The position numbers were made by a program, and so were the translations under genes. From contig NZ_FOKB01000003.1 in NCBI RefSeq assembly GCF_900111895.1, forward strand, positions 346,589 to 410,588: a stretch of DNA of 64,000 bases. Reading direction: 5' to 3'. This stretch comes from Pseudomonas simiae. GTDB lineage: Bacteria; Pseudomonadota; Gammaproteobacteria; Pseudomonadales; Pseudomonadaceae. Below are positions 33,824-43,295 of the stretch, piece after piece (the stretch's first letter is position 1; the number at the start of each line of letters is the position of its first letter). The notes under the pieces were generated by a model. The model did not search any database. It was not told where the DNA came from and saw nothing but the letters and a program-made list of their open reading frames with translations.

Positions 33824-34306
33824 ATGAAAAGATTCCGACTGCCTGGCCTGCTGTTCCTGGCCCAGGCCACCACCGCACTGGCGGGCGAAATACCCGCAAC
33901 CGATGACGACAAAGGCTTCTGGTACGCACAGACGAGCGTCTACACCCGGCATTTTGCGCCCGACCCCGAGCACAACAACAACCAGGACCTGATCGGCCTG
34001 GAACGCAATGAAGCGTCAGGCTTTGTGTATGGCGGGGCGACGTTTCGCAACTCGTTCCGGCAGCGCTCGTACTATGCGTACGCAGGCAAGCGCTACGATA
34101 TGGCCGACTACCCGGTGTATGTGAAGCTGACGGGCGGGGCGATCCAGGGCTATCGCGGCAAGTACCGCGACAAGATCCCGTTGAACCGTTTTGGCGTAGC
34201 GCCGGTGATCATTCCGTCGGTGGGCACCCATTACGGGCCAGTGGCGGCGGAATTAGTGTTGCTGGGGTTCAATGCCGCGATGGTGACCACAGGCGTGCGC
34301 TTCTGA
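33824..34306 (+). CDS. pagP: Divergent PagP, lipid A palmitoyltransferase
   Basis: 160 residues with a signal peptide (cleavage near ALA-GEI) and an eight-strand barrel pattern ending TTGVRF. The order of elements matches PagP: SVYTRHFAPDPEHNNN with His43 and His50, then GGATFRNSFRQRS (Asn76-Ser77, in the place of the E. coli catalytic Asp-Ser), then IPLNRFGVAPVIIPSVGTHYGP, equal in place to E. coli IPLPVLLPLASVGYGP. PagP moves palmitate from phospholipid to lipid A in the outer membrane. This divergent type is known from P. aeruginosa and is often mislabelled as a glycerol-3-phosphate transporter. Confidence 0.82.
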   Translation: MKRFRLPGLLFLAQATTALAGEIPATDDDKGFWYAQTSVYTRHFAPDPEHNNNQDLIGLERNEASGFVYGGATFRNSFRQRSYYAYAGKRYDMADYPVYVKLTGGAIQGYRGKYRDKIPLNRFGVAPVIIPSVGTHYGPVAAELVLLGFNAAMVTTGVRF

Positions 34307-34328
34307 CACAGACACGACGCAGTCCACT

Positions 34329-34415
34329 GTGGGAGCGGGCTTGCTCGCGAATGCGGTGGTTCAGTGACACATGCACTGACTGACCCACCGCTTTCGCGAG
34401 CAAGCCCGCTCCCAC
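34329..34415. repeat. REP doublet, second copy of the 31268 type
   Basis: Same 87-bp unit as at 31268-31354 with two base differences (G/A in the spacer and T/C in the last arm). It closes the glpT-chaC-pagP block. Confidence 0.9.
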
Positions 34416-34453
34416 AGTTTGATCAGCGTACATCCGTGATGCAGGTGATCGTT

Positions 34454-35422
34454 TTAGGGCCGAGGGGCGTAAGCAAACACGTCCGCACGCATCTGGTGCG
34501 CGTCCATACCGGCATCCACCAGCGCATCCAGGGTGCCGTATATCATCGCCGGTGAACCGCTGGCGTAGACGTGCACCGACTTGAGGTCGGCAATGTCTTC
34601 GCACACCGCTTCATGCAACAGCCCGCAGCGCCCTTCCCAACCGCACAGGTCGCTGACGACTTTGTGCAGGAACAGGTTGGGCAGTTGCAGCCACTGGTCC
34701 CAGTGTTCGATCTGATAGAAATCTTCCGGACGGCGCACGCCCCAGTACAGGTGGACAGGGTGCTTGAAGCCGGAGGCGCGGCAATGCTCGATCAGGCTGT
34801 GCATCTGCGCCATGCCGGTGCCAGCGGCGATCAACACCAGCGGCCCGTCCGGCAGCTCGGCCAGGTGAGTATCCCCAAAAGGCAGCTCTACGCGAGCCAT
34901 TTGGTTGCGTTGCAGTTGCGCAAGCAAGGTGCGCGCGCTGTCCTCGCGGGCCAGCACATGCAGCTCCAGCTCGCGGCCGGCATGGGGTGCCGAGGCCAGG
35001 GAGAACGCGGACTGCTCACCGTTCTCGCGCTCGATCATCAGGTATTGCCCGGCGTGGTAACGCACCGCCTTGCCGGCCGGCGCACGCAGGCGCACGCGCC
35101 ACACATCGCCACCCACCTCAACGCATTCACTCAATTGGCACGACAACTTGCGCAACGGCAACTCTCCCGGCGCCAGCACGCCATCCCACAACACAATGCA
35201 ATCTTCCAGCGGCTCGGCGATACAGGTGTAGAACTCGCCGTGATCACGCACTTCACCGGCCTGCTGCACCCGGCCTTCCACCAAGAGCGCGGCGCACACA
35301 TGGCACACGCCGTTGCGGCAGGCCTGGGGGCATTCGTAGCCCAGGCGGCGCGCGCCTTCGAGGATTCGCTCGCCAGGGACCAGCTCCAGCACGGCGCCGG
35401 AAGGTTGCAGGGTTACTCGCAT
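34454..35422 (-). CDS. 2Fe-2S ferredoxin-flavin NAD(P)H reductase, coupled to ubiD
   Basis: 322 residues: plant-type ferredoxin domain (about 1-90) with cysteines CPQACRNGVCHVC and a fourth in FYTCIAE; FAD domain (about 95-190) with HAGQYLMIERENGEQSAFSLAS; NAD domain (about 195-322) with VLIAAGTGMAQMHSLIEH and VYASGSPAMI. Such reductases pass electrons to a monooxygenase, or reduce flavin (Fre/AscD-like). Its ATG shares one base with the ubiD stop (TGATG), hinting at a link to ubiquinone or prenyl-FMN chemistry; that link is inference. Confidence 0.88.
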   Translation of the reverse strand: MRVTLQPSGAVLELVPGERILEGARRLGYECPQACRNGVCHVCAALLVEGRVQQAGEVRDHGEFYTCIAEPLEDCIVLWDGVLAPGELPLRKLSCQLSECVEVGGDVWRVRLRAPAGKAVRYHAGQYLMIERENGEQSAFSLASAPHAGRELELHVLAREDSARTLLAQLQRNQMARVELPFGDTHLAELPDGPLVLIAAGTGMAQMHSLIEHCRASGFKHPVHLYWGVRRPEDFYQIEHWDQWLQLPNLFLHKVVSDLCGWEGRCGLLHEAVCEDIADLKSVHVYASGSPAMIYGTLDALVDAGMDAHQMRADVFAYAPRP

Positions 35423-36888
35423 CAATCTATTCCCAATTCTTTCCAGATCGCATCGACACGGGCGGTGACGGCTTCATCCTTGACGATCACCCGGCCCCAC
35501 TCGCGGGTGGTTTCACCCGGCCACTTGTGGGTGGCGTCCAGGCCCATCTTCGAACCCAGGCCCGACACCGGCGAGGCGAAGTCGAGGTAGTCGATCGGCG
35601 TGTTGTCGATCATCACCGTGTCGCGCTTGGGGTCCATACGCGTGGTGATGGCCCAGATCACGTCGTTCCAGTCGCGGGCATTGATGTCGTCATCGGTGAC
35701 AATAACGAACTTGGTGTACATGAACTGTCGCAAAAACGACCACACACCGAGCATTACCCGCTTGGCGTGACCTGGGTACGACTTCTTCATGGTCACGATG
35801 GCCATGCGGTACGAGCAGCCTTCCGGCGGCAGGTAGAAGTCGGTGATCTCCGGGAATTGCTTCTGCAGGATCGGCACGAACACTTCGTTGAGCGCCACGC
35901 CCAGGATAGCCGGCTCATCCGGCGGACGGCCGGTGTAGGTGCTGTGGTAGATCGGCTTGATCCGGTGGGTGATGCGCTCGACGGTGAACACCGGGAAGCT
36001 GTCGACTTCGTTGTAGTAGCCGGTGTGGTCGCCGTACGGGCCTTCATCGGCCATTTCACCCGGATGAATCACGCCTTCCAGGATGATTTCGGCAGTGGCC
36101 GGTACTTGCAGGTCGTTGCCGCGGCACTTCACCAGTTCGGTGCGGTTACCGCGCAACAGGCCGGCGAAGGCATATTCGGACAGACTGTCGGGCACCGGGG
36201 TCACGGCGCCGAGGATGGTGGCCGGGTCGGCACCCAGTGCCACGGAGACCGGGAACGGCTTGCCGGGGTGTTTTTCGCACCATTCGCGGAAGTCCAACGC
36301 GCCGCCACGGTGGCTCAACCAACGCATGATCACCTTATTGCGGCCGATCACTTGCTGGCGGTAGATACCGAGGTTCTGGCGATCCTTGTTCGGACCTTTG
36401 GTGACGGTCAGGCCCCAGGTGATCAGCGGGCCGACGTCGCCAGGCCAGCAGGTTTGCACCGGGAGCATGGCCAGGTCGACATCATCGCCTTCAATGACTA
36501 CTTCCTGGCACACCGCGTCCTTGACCACTTTGGGGGCCATGGCAATGATCTTGCGGAAGATCGGCAGCTTCGACCAGGCATCCTTGAGCCCCTTGGGCGG
36601 CTCGGGCTCCTTGAGGAAGGCCAGCAACTTGCCAATCTCGCGCAATTCGCTGACTGACTCGGCGCCCATGCCAAAGGCCACGCGTTCGGGCGTACCGAAC
36701 AGGTTGCCGAGCACCGGGATATCAAAGCCGGTCGGGTTCTCGAACAGCAGCGCCGGGCCCTTGTTACGCAAGGTACGGTCGCAAATCTCAGTCATTTCCA
36801 GCACCGGGGAAATCGGCATCTGGATACGTTTCAACTCTCCGCGCTGCTCAAGTTGCTGCACGAAATCCCGAAGATCCTTGAATTTCAT
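35422..36888 (-). CDS. ubiD: 4-hydroxy-3-polyprenylbenzoate decarboxylase
   Basis: 488 residues, near the E. coli UbiD length. It removes the carboxyl group of the ubiquinone precursor using prenylated FMN made by UbiX. Nearly the whole sequence reads like E. coli UbiD; signatures are KYNDLRDF-like [59 protein letters not shown] and [21 protein letters not shown]. Start ATG 36888 (MKFKDLRDF) is preferred over an in-frame GTG four codons earlier. UbiX is not in the window. Confidence 0.97.
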   Translation of the reverse strand: MKFKDLRDFVQQLEQRGELKRIQMPISPVLEMTEICDRTLRNKGPALLFENPTGFDIPVLGNLFGTPERVAFGMGAESVSELREIGKLLAFLKEPEPPKGLKDAWSKLPIFRKIIAMAPKVVKDAVCQEVVIEGDDVDLAMLPVQTCWPGDVGPLITWGLTVTKGPNKDRQNLGIYRQQVIGRNKVIMRWLSHRGGALDFREWCEKHPGKPFPVSVALGADPATILGAVTPVPDSLSEYAFAGLLRGNRTELVKCRGNDLQVPATAEIILEGVIHPGEMADEGPYGDHTGYYNEVDSFPVFTVERITHRIKPIYHSTYTGRPPDEPAILGVALNEVFVPILQKQFPEITDFYLPPEGCSYRMAIVTMKKSYPGHAKRVMLGVWSFLRQFMYTKFVIVTDDDINARDWNDVIWAITTRMDPKRDTVMIDNTPIDYLDFASPVSGLGSKMGLDATHKWPGETTREWGRVIVKDEAVTARVDAIWKELGID

Positions 36889-36989
36889 TAACCATGCCAC
36901 CCGTAAAATAGGCGTACATCCTACCTGCTATGGCGGCGGCTGGCAGCTTATCGCGATGTATTTGGTTACGGAGAATGCTTAAAAAACGG

Positions 36990-37023
36990 CACAAAAAAAA
37001 TGGCGCCCCTGAGGGCGCCATTC
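36990..37023 (-). terminator. Intrinsic terminator of rho
   Basis: Ten-pair stem AATGGCGCCC / GGGCGCCATT (36999-37022) with loop CTGA. On the minus strand it is followed by eight T. It lies 22 bp after the rho stop. Confidence 0.93.
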
Positions 37024-37044
37024 TTTCGGACCTGAAACGTCGTA

Positions 37045-38304
<1,260 letters not shown>

Positions 38305-38500
38305 ATAGGAATGACGTAATCATTTATGGAGGGGGGAAATTAAGCTTTTGGCTTAATGAGGCCGCGCCGCAGAGAAGGCGACAGGATCGCGTACTAATCG
38401 AAAAGGAGTGCGTCGGCGACGGCATGCAGGGGGCAGTGGAGAAACCAGTGCGGGGCCGAATGTACCACCTGAGTTTCGGAGCGTCTAGCCCTGTTTCACG

Positions 38501-38531
38501 AAAAAGCCCCGCTATTTTGCGGGGCCTTTTT
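38501..38531 (-). terminator. Terminator between trxA and rho
   Basis: GCCCCGC / GCGGGGC stem with loop TATTTT, flanked by five A on one side and five T on the other, so it can act in both directions. It lies just after the trxA stop. Confidence 0.88.
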
Positions 38532-38539
38532 GACGACGC

Positions 38540-38869
38540 TTAGATGTTCGCGTCAAGGAACGCTTGCAACTGAGACTTCGACAGCGCGCCTACTTTGGTC
38601 GCTTCGACGTTACCGTCCTTGAACAGCATCAGGGTCGGGATACCACGCACGCCGTGCTTGGCCGGGGTTTCCTGGTTGTCGTCGATGTTCAGCTTGGCAA
38701 TGGTCAGCTTGCCTTCGTAGGTGGTCGCAATGTCGTCCAGGACTGGAGCGATCATTTTGCAAGGGCCGCACCATTCAGCCCAGTAGTCAACCAGCACCGG
38801 GCCTTGAGCCTTGAGTACTTCGGCCTCAAAGGTCGCGTCGGTGACGTGCTTGATAAGATCGTTGCTCAT
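38540..38869 (-). CDS. trxA: Thioredoxin 1
   Basis: 109-residue cytoplasmic disulfide reductase. Active site WCGPC with Cys34 and Cys37, preceded by [22 protein letters not shown]; cis-proline in [11 protein letters not shown]. Start MSNDLIKHV at 38869 follows GGAGA; fourteen in-frame codons upstream are not part of it. In P. aeruginosa trxA is next to rho and divergent from ppx; here almost 9 kb separate trxA from ppx. Confidence 0.97.
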   Translation of the reverse strand: MSNDLIKHVTDATFEAEVLKAQGPVLVDYWAEWCGPCKMIAPVLDDIATTYEGKLTIAKLNIDDNQETPAKHGVRGIPTLMLFKDGNVEATKVGALSKSQLQAFLDANI

Positions 38870-38990
38870 GGATGTCTCCGGATTGTAAGCAAAAAAAACG
38901 TGGCCCATCATAGCCGCCCTTCCACCGTTCAGGAAGCCGCCTCTGATTGAGTCTTGCTATGGCGGTGCATGAGTTTGGGTATAGCCCAAC

Positions 38991-39686
38991 TCACGGCGTG
39001 ACGGGAGTCACGAAGGCAATGCCCGTGCGCAACGCCGCATTGCGCACGTGTTCCTGCATGCTTTTCTGCGCCGCCGCACTGGCGCGCCGGGCCAGGGCGC
39101 GCAGGATCCTGCGATGTTCCTGCCAGGTTTCCATGGCCCGCTCCGGCCGGATGAACGGTAGCTTCTGGCTCTCCAGGAACACCTCGGCGCTGGCACTCAG
39201 GATGCTCACCATCGCCTGATTACCGCTGGCCAGCAGGACGCGCTGGTGGAATTCGAAGTCCAGCCGGGCAGCGGCTTCAAAGTCGCCGGCCTTGAGCACC
39301 TTGCGCATGGCCTCGACGTTATCTTCCAGGCTGTCCAGCTCATCGACAGTCAGCGTCACCGCCGCCAACCCCGCCGCAAACCCTTCCAGCGCATAGCGCA
39401 ACTGGAAGATATCCAGCGGCGTGGCCTGAGCCGCAAAGGGCCAGGTAAACCCCGGCGACTCCTCGGCCGCCTGCACGAACACACCCTTGCCAGGCTGAAC
39501 ACTGACCACACCCAGGGCACTCAAGGACGACAACGCCTCGCGCAACGACGCTCGGCTCACCCCCAGTTGCACCGCCAGATCCCGTTGCGACGGCAAGGCA
39601 TCGCCCGGCCCGAAGCCCTGGTCCTTGATCAGTTTGCGAATGGCCTGCAGGGCCGCTTCCGGTACGGCTTGGGCGATGGAATTCAT
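38991..39686 (-). CDS. FadR/GntR-family transcriptional regulator
   Basis: 231 residues. GntR winged helix (about 10-75): LPSQRDLAVQLGVSRASLREALSSL, wing GVVSVQPGKGVFV. Helical FCD effector domain (about 90-225) with the metal ligands expected in DFEFHQRVLLASGN and HRRILRALARR. The gene is divergent from an amino-acid-type ABC transporter, and a FadR-type dyad lies between them at 39814, so it very likely represses that transporter until a ligand, probably the transported compound or a product, appears. Confidence 0.92.
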   Translation of the reverse strand: MNSIAQAVPEAALQAIRKLIKDQGFGPGDALPSQRDLAVQLGVSRASLREALSSLSALGVVSVQPGKGVFVQAAEESPGFTWPFAAQATPLDIFQLRYALEGFAAGLAAVTLTVDELDSLEDNVEAMRKVLKAGDFEAAARLDFEFHQRVLLASGNQAMVSILSASAEVFLESQKLPFIRPERAMETWQEHRRILRALARRASAAAQKSMQEHVRNAALRTGIAFVTPVTP

Positions 39687-39813
39687 AGAAAACTCGAGGT
39701 TCCAGTCAACTGAGCGGCTAGTTGTAAAGCTATTCGCCGTCGGCGGCAAGCCACGCCCCAAAGGGGCTCGCGAGGTTTTGCCGACGCTCGAAAAGGGTGC
39801 GAAAAATCCGCGA

Positions 39814-39828
39814 ACTGTTCAGACCAGT
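39814..39828. promoter_or_regulatory. FadR-type operator between regulator and transporter
   Basis: ACTGTTCAGACCAGT is a 15-bp imperfect palindrome, with 12 of 14 non-central bases symmetric. It has the GT-N-AC form known for FadR, PdhR and LldR sites. On the other strand an overlapping TGGTCGGACTGG repeats the theme. It lies 114 bp before the binding-protein gene. Confidence 0.6.
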
Positions 39829-39941
39829 CCGACCATCGCAACGCAATAAATCCCTGGCTTGCAGGCTTTATTGAGAGTGATGGCATGGGCTGTGCACTGA
39901 GCAAATCCAGAAAATTCCTTCGCCCTTCTCGGAGAGTTGCC

Positions 39942-40727
39942 ATGACCAAGCGCTACAGCGCCCTGCTTACTGCCCTGTTTGCCAGCCTGATGCTGAGCCA
40001 GGCACCCGCCCAGGCCAACGGTCTGGACGACATCGTCGCCCGTGGCACCCTCAAGGTCGCCGTGCCCCAGGACTTCCCGCCCTTCGGCTCGGTCGGCCCT
40101 GACATGAAGCCCCGCGGCCTGGACATCGACACCGCCAAGCTGCTGGCTGACCAACTCAAGGTCAAGCTGGAACTCACCCCGGTCAACAGCACCAACCGTA
40201 TTCCCTTCCTCACCACGGGCAAGGTCGACCTGGTGATCTCCAGCCTGGGCAAGAACGCCGAGCGGGAAAAGGTCATCGACTTCTCCAAGGCTTACGCACC
40301 GTTCTACCTGGCCGTGTTCGGCCCGCCTGAAGCGGCCATCAGCAGCACCGACGACCTCAAGGGCAAGACCATCAGCGTGACCCGTGGCGCCATTGAAGAC
40401 ATCGAGCTGACCGCCGTGGCACCCAAGGAGGCCACCATCAAGCGCTTCGAAGACAACAACTCCACCATCGCCGCCTACCTCGCCGGCCAAGTCGACCTGA
40501 TCGCCAGCGGCAACGTAGTGATGGTGGCTATCAGCGAGCGCAGCCCGAAACGCGTGCCCGCGCTGAAAGTGAAACTCAAGGACTCGCCGGTGTACGTGGG
40601 CGTGAACAAGAACGAGCCGGCGCTGCTGGAGAAGGTCAACCAGATCCTGGTCGCGGCCAAAGCCGACGGCAGCCTGGAAAAGAACGCTATGCAATGGCTG
40701 AAAGAGCCACTGCCCGCCGATCTCTAA
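39942..40727 (+). CDS. Polar amino-acid-type ABC transporter binding protein
   Basis: 261-residue periplasmic protein of the HisJ/GlnH family (SBP type 3). Signal peptide ends near AQA-NGL. Family signatures: LKVAVPQDFPPFGSVGPDMKPRGLDIDTAKLLADQL and VDLVISSLGKNAEREKVIDFSKAY. GGAGAG precedes the ATG. First gene of a four-gene unit with two permeases and an ATPase. The ligand is not clear: the usual Arg that holds the amino-acid carboxylate would be in TNRIPFLTTGKVD. Divergent from a FadR-type regulator. Confidence 0.92.
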   Translation: MTKRYSALLTALFASLMLSQAPAQANGLDDIVARGTLKVAVPQDFPPFGSVGPDMKPRGLDIDTAKLLADQLKVKLELTPVNSTNRIPFLTTGKVDLVISSLGKNAEREKVIDFSKAYAPFYLAVFGPPEAAISSTDDLKGKTISVTRGAIEDIELTAVAPKEATIKRFEDNNSTIAAYLAGQVDLIASGNVVMVAISERSPKRVPALKVKLKDSPVYVGVNKNEPALLEKVNQILVAAKADGSLEKNAMQWLKEPLPADL

Positions 40728-40744
40728 AGCGACGGAGCTGACTC

Positions 40745-41413
40745 ATGGCGTATCAATTTGACTTCGTGCCAGTGCTGGCCAATACCGATCTGCTGTTGCG
40801 TGGCGCGCTGTTTACCCTTGAGCTGACGGCCATCGGCGCCATCCTCGGTGTAGCCCTGGGCACCGTCGGCGCCGTGGTGCGGGCGTGGAAGATCCAGCCG
40901 TTTGCGTGGTGCTTCGGCGTGTATGTCGAGTTGATCCGCAACACGCCGTTCCTGGTGCAGTTGTTCTTCATCTTCTTCGGCCTGCCGTCCCTGGGGCTGA
41001 AGATCACCGAGTGGCAAGCCGCCGTGCTGGCAATGGTGATCAACCTGGGCGCCTATTCCACTGAAATCATCCGCGCCGGTATTCAGGCTATTCCGCGCGG
41101 ACAACTTGAAGCCGCCGCCGCACTGGCCATGACACGCTTCGAAGCTTTCCGCCACGTCGTGCTGCTGCCGGCGCTGGGCAAAGTGTGGCCGGCCCTGAGC
41201 AGCCAAATCATCATCGTGATGCTCGGCTCGGCGGTGTGCTCCCAGATCGCCACTGAAGAACTGAGTTTTGCCGCCAACTTTATCCAGTCGCGCAACTTCC
41301 GCGCCTTTGAAACCTATGCCCTGACCACGCTGGTGTATCTGTGTATGGCGTTGATGATTCGCCAGTTGCTCAACTGGATCGGCCGCCGCTTCGTGATGAG
41401 GAACAGCCGATGA
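40745..41413 (+). CDS. Amino-acid-type ABC transporter permease (first)
   Basis: 222 residues, HisM/HisQ family, five membrane spans. The ATPase-contact loop reads EAAAALAMTRFEAFRHVVLLPALGKVWP. FAWCFGVYVELIRNTPFLVQLFFIFFGLP is the family's conserved second-span region. Its stop overlaps the next permease by ATGA, so the two are coupled and should form the heterodimer channel. Confidence 0.93.
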   Translation: MAYQFDFVPVLANTDLLLRGALFTLELTAIGAILGVALGTVGAVVRAWKIQPFAWCFGVYVELIRNTPFLVQLFFIFFGLPSLGLKITEWQAAVLAMVINLGAYSTEIIRAGIQAIPRGQLEAAAALAMTRFEAFRHVVLLPALGKVWPALSSQIIIVMLGSAVCSQIATEELSFAANFIQSRNFRAFETYALTTLVYLCMALMIRQLLNWIGRRFVMRNSR

Positions 41414-42060
41414 GTGATTTTTCCTTCTGGGACATCGTGCGCAACCTGGCCACGGGCCTGCAATGGACCTTGCTGCTGTCATTGGTGGCCTTTGTCGGCG
41501 GCGGTGTGATCGGTTTGCTGGTGATGACGATGCGCATCAGCCGCAAAGCCTTCCCGCGCAACCTTGCGCGCACCTATATCGAACTGTTCCAGGGCACGCC
41601 GCTGTTGATGCAACTGTTCCTGGTGTTTTTCGGTATCGCCCTGCTCGGTGTGGATATCTCGCCCTGGCTGGCGGCGGCGATTGCCCTGACATTGTTCACC
41701 AGCGCCTATCTCGCCGAAATCTGGCGTGGTTGCGTCGACTCCATCGCCCACGGGCAATGGGAAGCCTCGGCCAGCCTGGCGCTTAACCCGCTGGAGCAAC
41801 TGCGCTACGTAATCCTGCCCCAGGCGCTGCGGATTGCCGTCGCGCCTACCGTGGGGTTTTCGGTGCAGGTGGTCAAAGGCACCGCCGTCACCTCGATCAT
41901 CGGCTTCACGGAACTGACCAAGACCGGCGGCATGCTCGCCAACGCTACCTTCGAACCCTTCATGGTCTACGGCCTGGTGGCCCTTGGTTACTTTTTGCTC
42001 TGTTACCCCTTGTCCCTCAGTGCGCGCTACCTGGAAAGGAGACTGCATGCCTCTGCTTAG
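41410..42060 (+). CDS. Amino-acid-type ABC transporter permease (second)
   Basis: 216 residues, same family as the preceding gene, with TYIELFQGTPLLMQLFLVFFGIALLG and the contact loop EASASLALNPLEQLRYVILPQALRIAVAP. ATG 41410 is used because it overlaps the previous stop by four bases; the longer frame overlaps that gene by 73 bases. It overlaps the ATPase gene by 14 bases. Confidence 0.93.
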   Translation: MSDFSFWDIVRNLATGLQWTLLLSLVAFVGGGVIGLLVMTMRISRKAFPRNLARTYIELFQGTPLLMQLFLVFFGIALLGVDISPWLAAAIALTLFTSAYLAEIWRGCVDSIAHGQWEASASLALNPLEQLRYVILPQALRIAVAPTVGFSVQVVKGTAVTSIIGFTELTKTGGMLANATFEPFMVYGLVALGYFLLCYPLSLSARYLERRLHASA

Positions 42061-42784
42061 AATTTCCGCCCTGCATAAGTATTACGGCGATCACCATGTA
42101 CTCAAGGGCATCGACCTGACCGTCGAAGAAGGCCAGGTGGTGGCGATCATCGGCCGCAGCGGTTCGGGCAAATCCACCTTGCTGCGCACCCTCAATGGCT
42201 TGGAGTCGATCAACGACGGGGTGATCGAAGTCGATGGCGAATACCTCGACGCCGCCCGCGCCGACCTGCGCAGCCTGCGGCAGAAAGTCGGCATGGTGTT
42301 CCAGCAATTCAACCTGTTCCCGCACCTGACCGTCGGCGAAAACGTGATGCTTGCGCCGCAAGTGGTGCAGAAAGTGCCGAAGGCCAAGGCGGCCCAATTA
42401 GCCAAGCAAATGCTGGAGCGCGTCGGACTGGGCGAAAAGTTCGACGCCTTCCCCGATCGCCTGTCCGGCGGCCAGCAACAACGCGTGGCGATTGCGCGCG
42501 CCCTGGCCATGTCGCCCAAGGTGCTGCTGTGCGACGAAATCACCTCGGCCCTCGACCCGGAACTGGTCAACGAAGTGCTCAGCGTGGTGCGCCAACTGGC
42601 CAAGGACGGCATGACCCTGATCATGGTGACCCACGAAATGCGCTTCGCCCGTGAAGTCGGCGACAAGCTGGTGTTCATGCACCAGGGCAAGGTGCATGAA
42701 GTAGGCGACCCCAAAGTGTTGTTCGCCAGCCCGCAAACCGCCGAGCTGGCCAACTTCATTGGTTCGACGGAACAGTCGCACTGA
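42047..42784 (+). CDS. Amino-acid-type ABC transporter ATPase
   Basis: 245 residues, GlnQ/HisP family. Walker A GRSGSGKST, Q-loop VGMVFQQFNLFPHLTV, signature LSGGQQQR, Walker B LLCDEITSALDPEL, and His switch MVTHEM. The Walker B has Cys-Asp-Glu-Ile in place of the usual FDEPT, a variation seen in some family members. ATG 42047 follows GGAAAGGAG. The end overlaps the convergent fimbrial gene by 29 bases. Confidence 0.95.
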   Translation: MPLLRISALHKYYGDHHVLKGIDLTVEEGQVVAIIGRSGSGKSTLLRTLNGLESINDGVIEVDGEYLDAARADLRSLRQKVGMVFQQFNLFPHLTVGENVMLAPQVVQKVPKAKAAQLAKQMLERVGLGEKFDAFPDRLSGGQQQRVAIARALAMSPKVLLCDEITSALDPELVNEVLSVVRQLAKDGMTLIMVTHEMRFAREVGDKLVFMHQGKVHEVGDPKVLFASPQTAELANFIGSTEQSH

Positions 42785-43295
42785 CCCGTTCGAACTGGCC
42801 ATGCCCCTCCAGCAGCACCTCTCGACGGACCGAGAGGGCATTGGCCGGCAATTGAACCGCTATTTCTACCTGGGCCGTCAGCCGACGGCCCGTCACCGGC
42901 GCACCGCCTGCGCTCGCATACAACGCACGACCCGGTAACAGCTGCCCGTTGGCGGCTTCATCGGGCTGCCACGATACCGGCCTGCCGTCGACCTGAGCCT
43001 GCCTCAGGTTCAAGGTAAAACGCCCTTGCCGCCCGAACTGAAAGCCTTGGGCATCGGCGGCGACACCGCTGAAACGCAGCGCCATCGTCGAAGCATTCGT
43101 GCAAAGCACGCTCAGGTGCAGCGTACGTGGCGTGTCCAGCGTCACTGTCGCCCGGCCGGAGGTCGCTTGCGAAGGACGAATCACCCCATAGTCGACCCGG
43201 GGCTCGCTCAAGGTCATCCGGCAGTTGTCGGCTTGCGCCTGGCTCGCCACAACGGCCACCCACAACAGCCACAGGCTCCTGCGCTTAGCGAACAT
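42756..43295 (-). CDS. Minor fimbrial subunit, last gene of the chaperone-usher operon
   Basis: 179 residues from ATG 43295 (MFAKRRSLW), with signal peptide cleaved near AQA-DNC. The pattern CRMTLSEPRVDYGVI...LSVLCTNASTMALRFSG repeats that of the first subunit gene (C-x-L...VDY...I, then C in a strand), so the two are probably homologous DUF1120-type subunits. An ATG at 43331 would give 12 more residues and deeper overlap with the usher gene. Likely a tip or adaptor subunit. Confidence 0.75.
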   Translation of the reverse strand: MFAKRRSLWLLWVAVVASQAQADNCRMTLSEPRVDYGVIRPSQATSGRATVTLDTPRTLHLSVLCTNASTMALRFSGVAADAQGFQFGRQGRFTLNLRQAQVDGRPVSWQPDEAANGQLLPGRALYASAGGAPVTGRRLTAQVEIAVQLPANALSVRREVLLEGHGQFERVSATVPSNQ

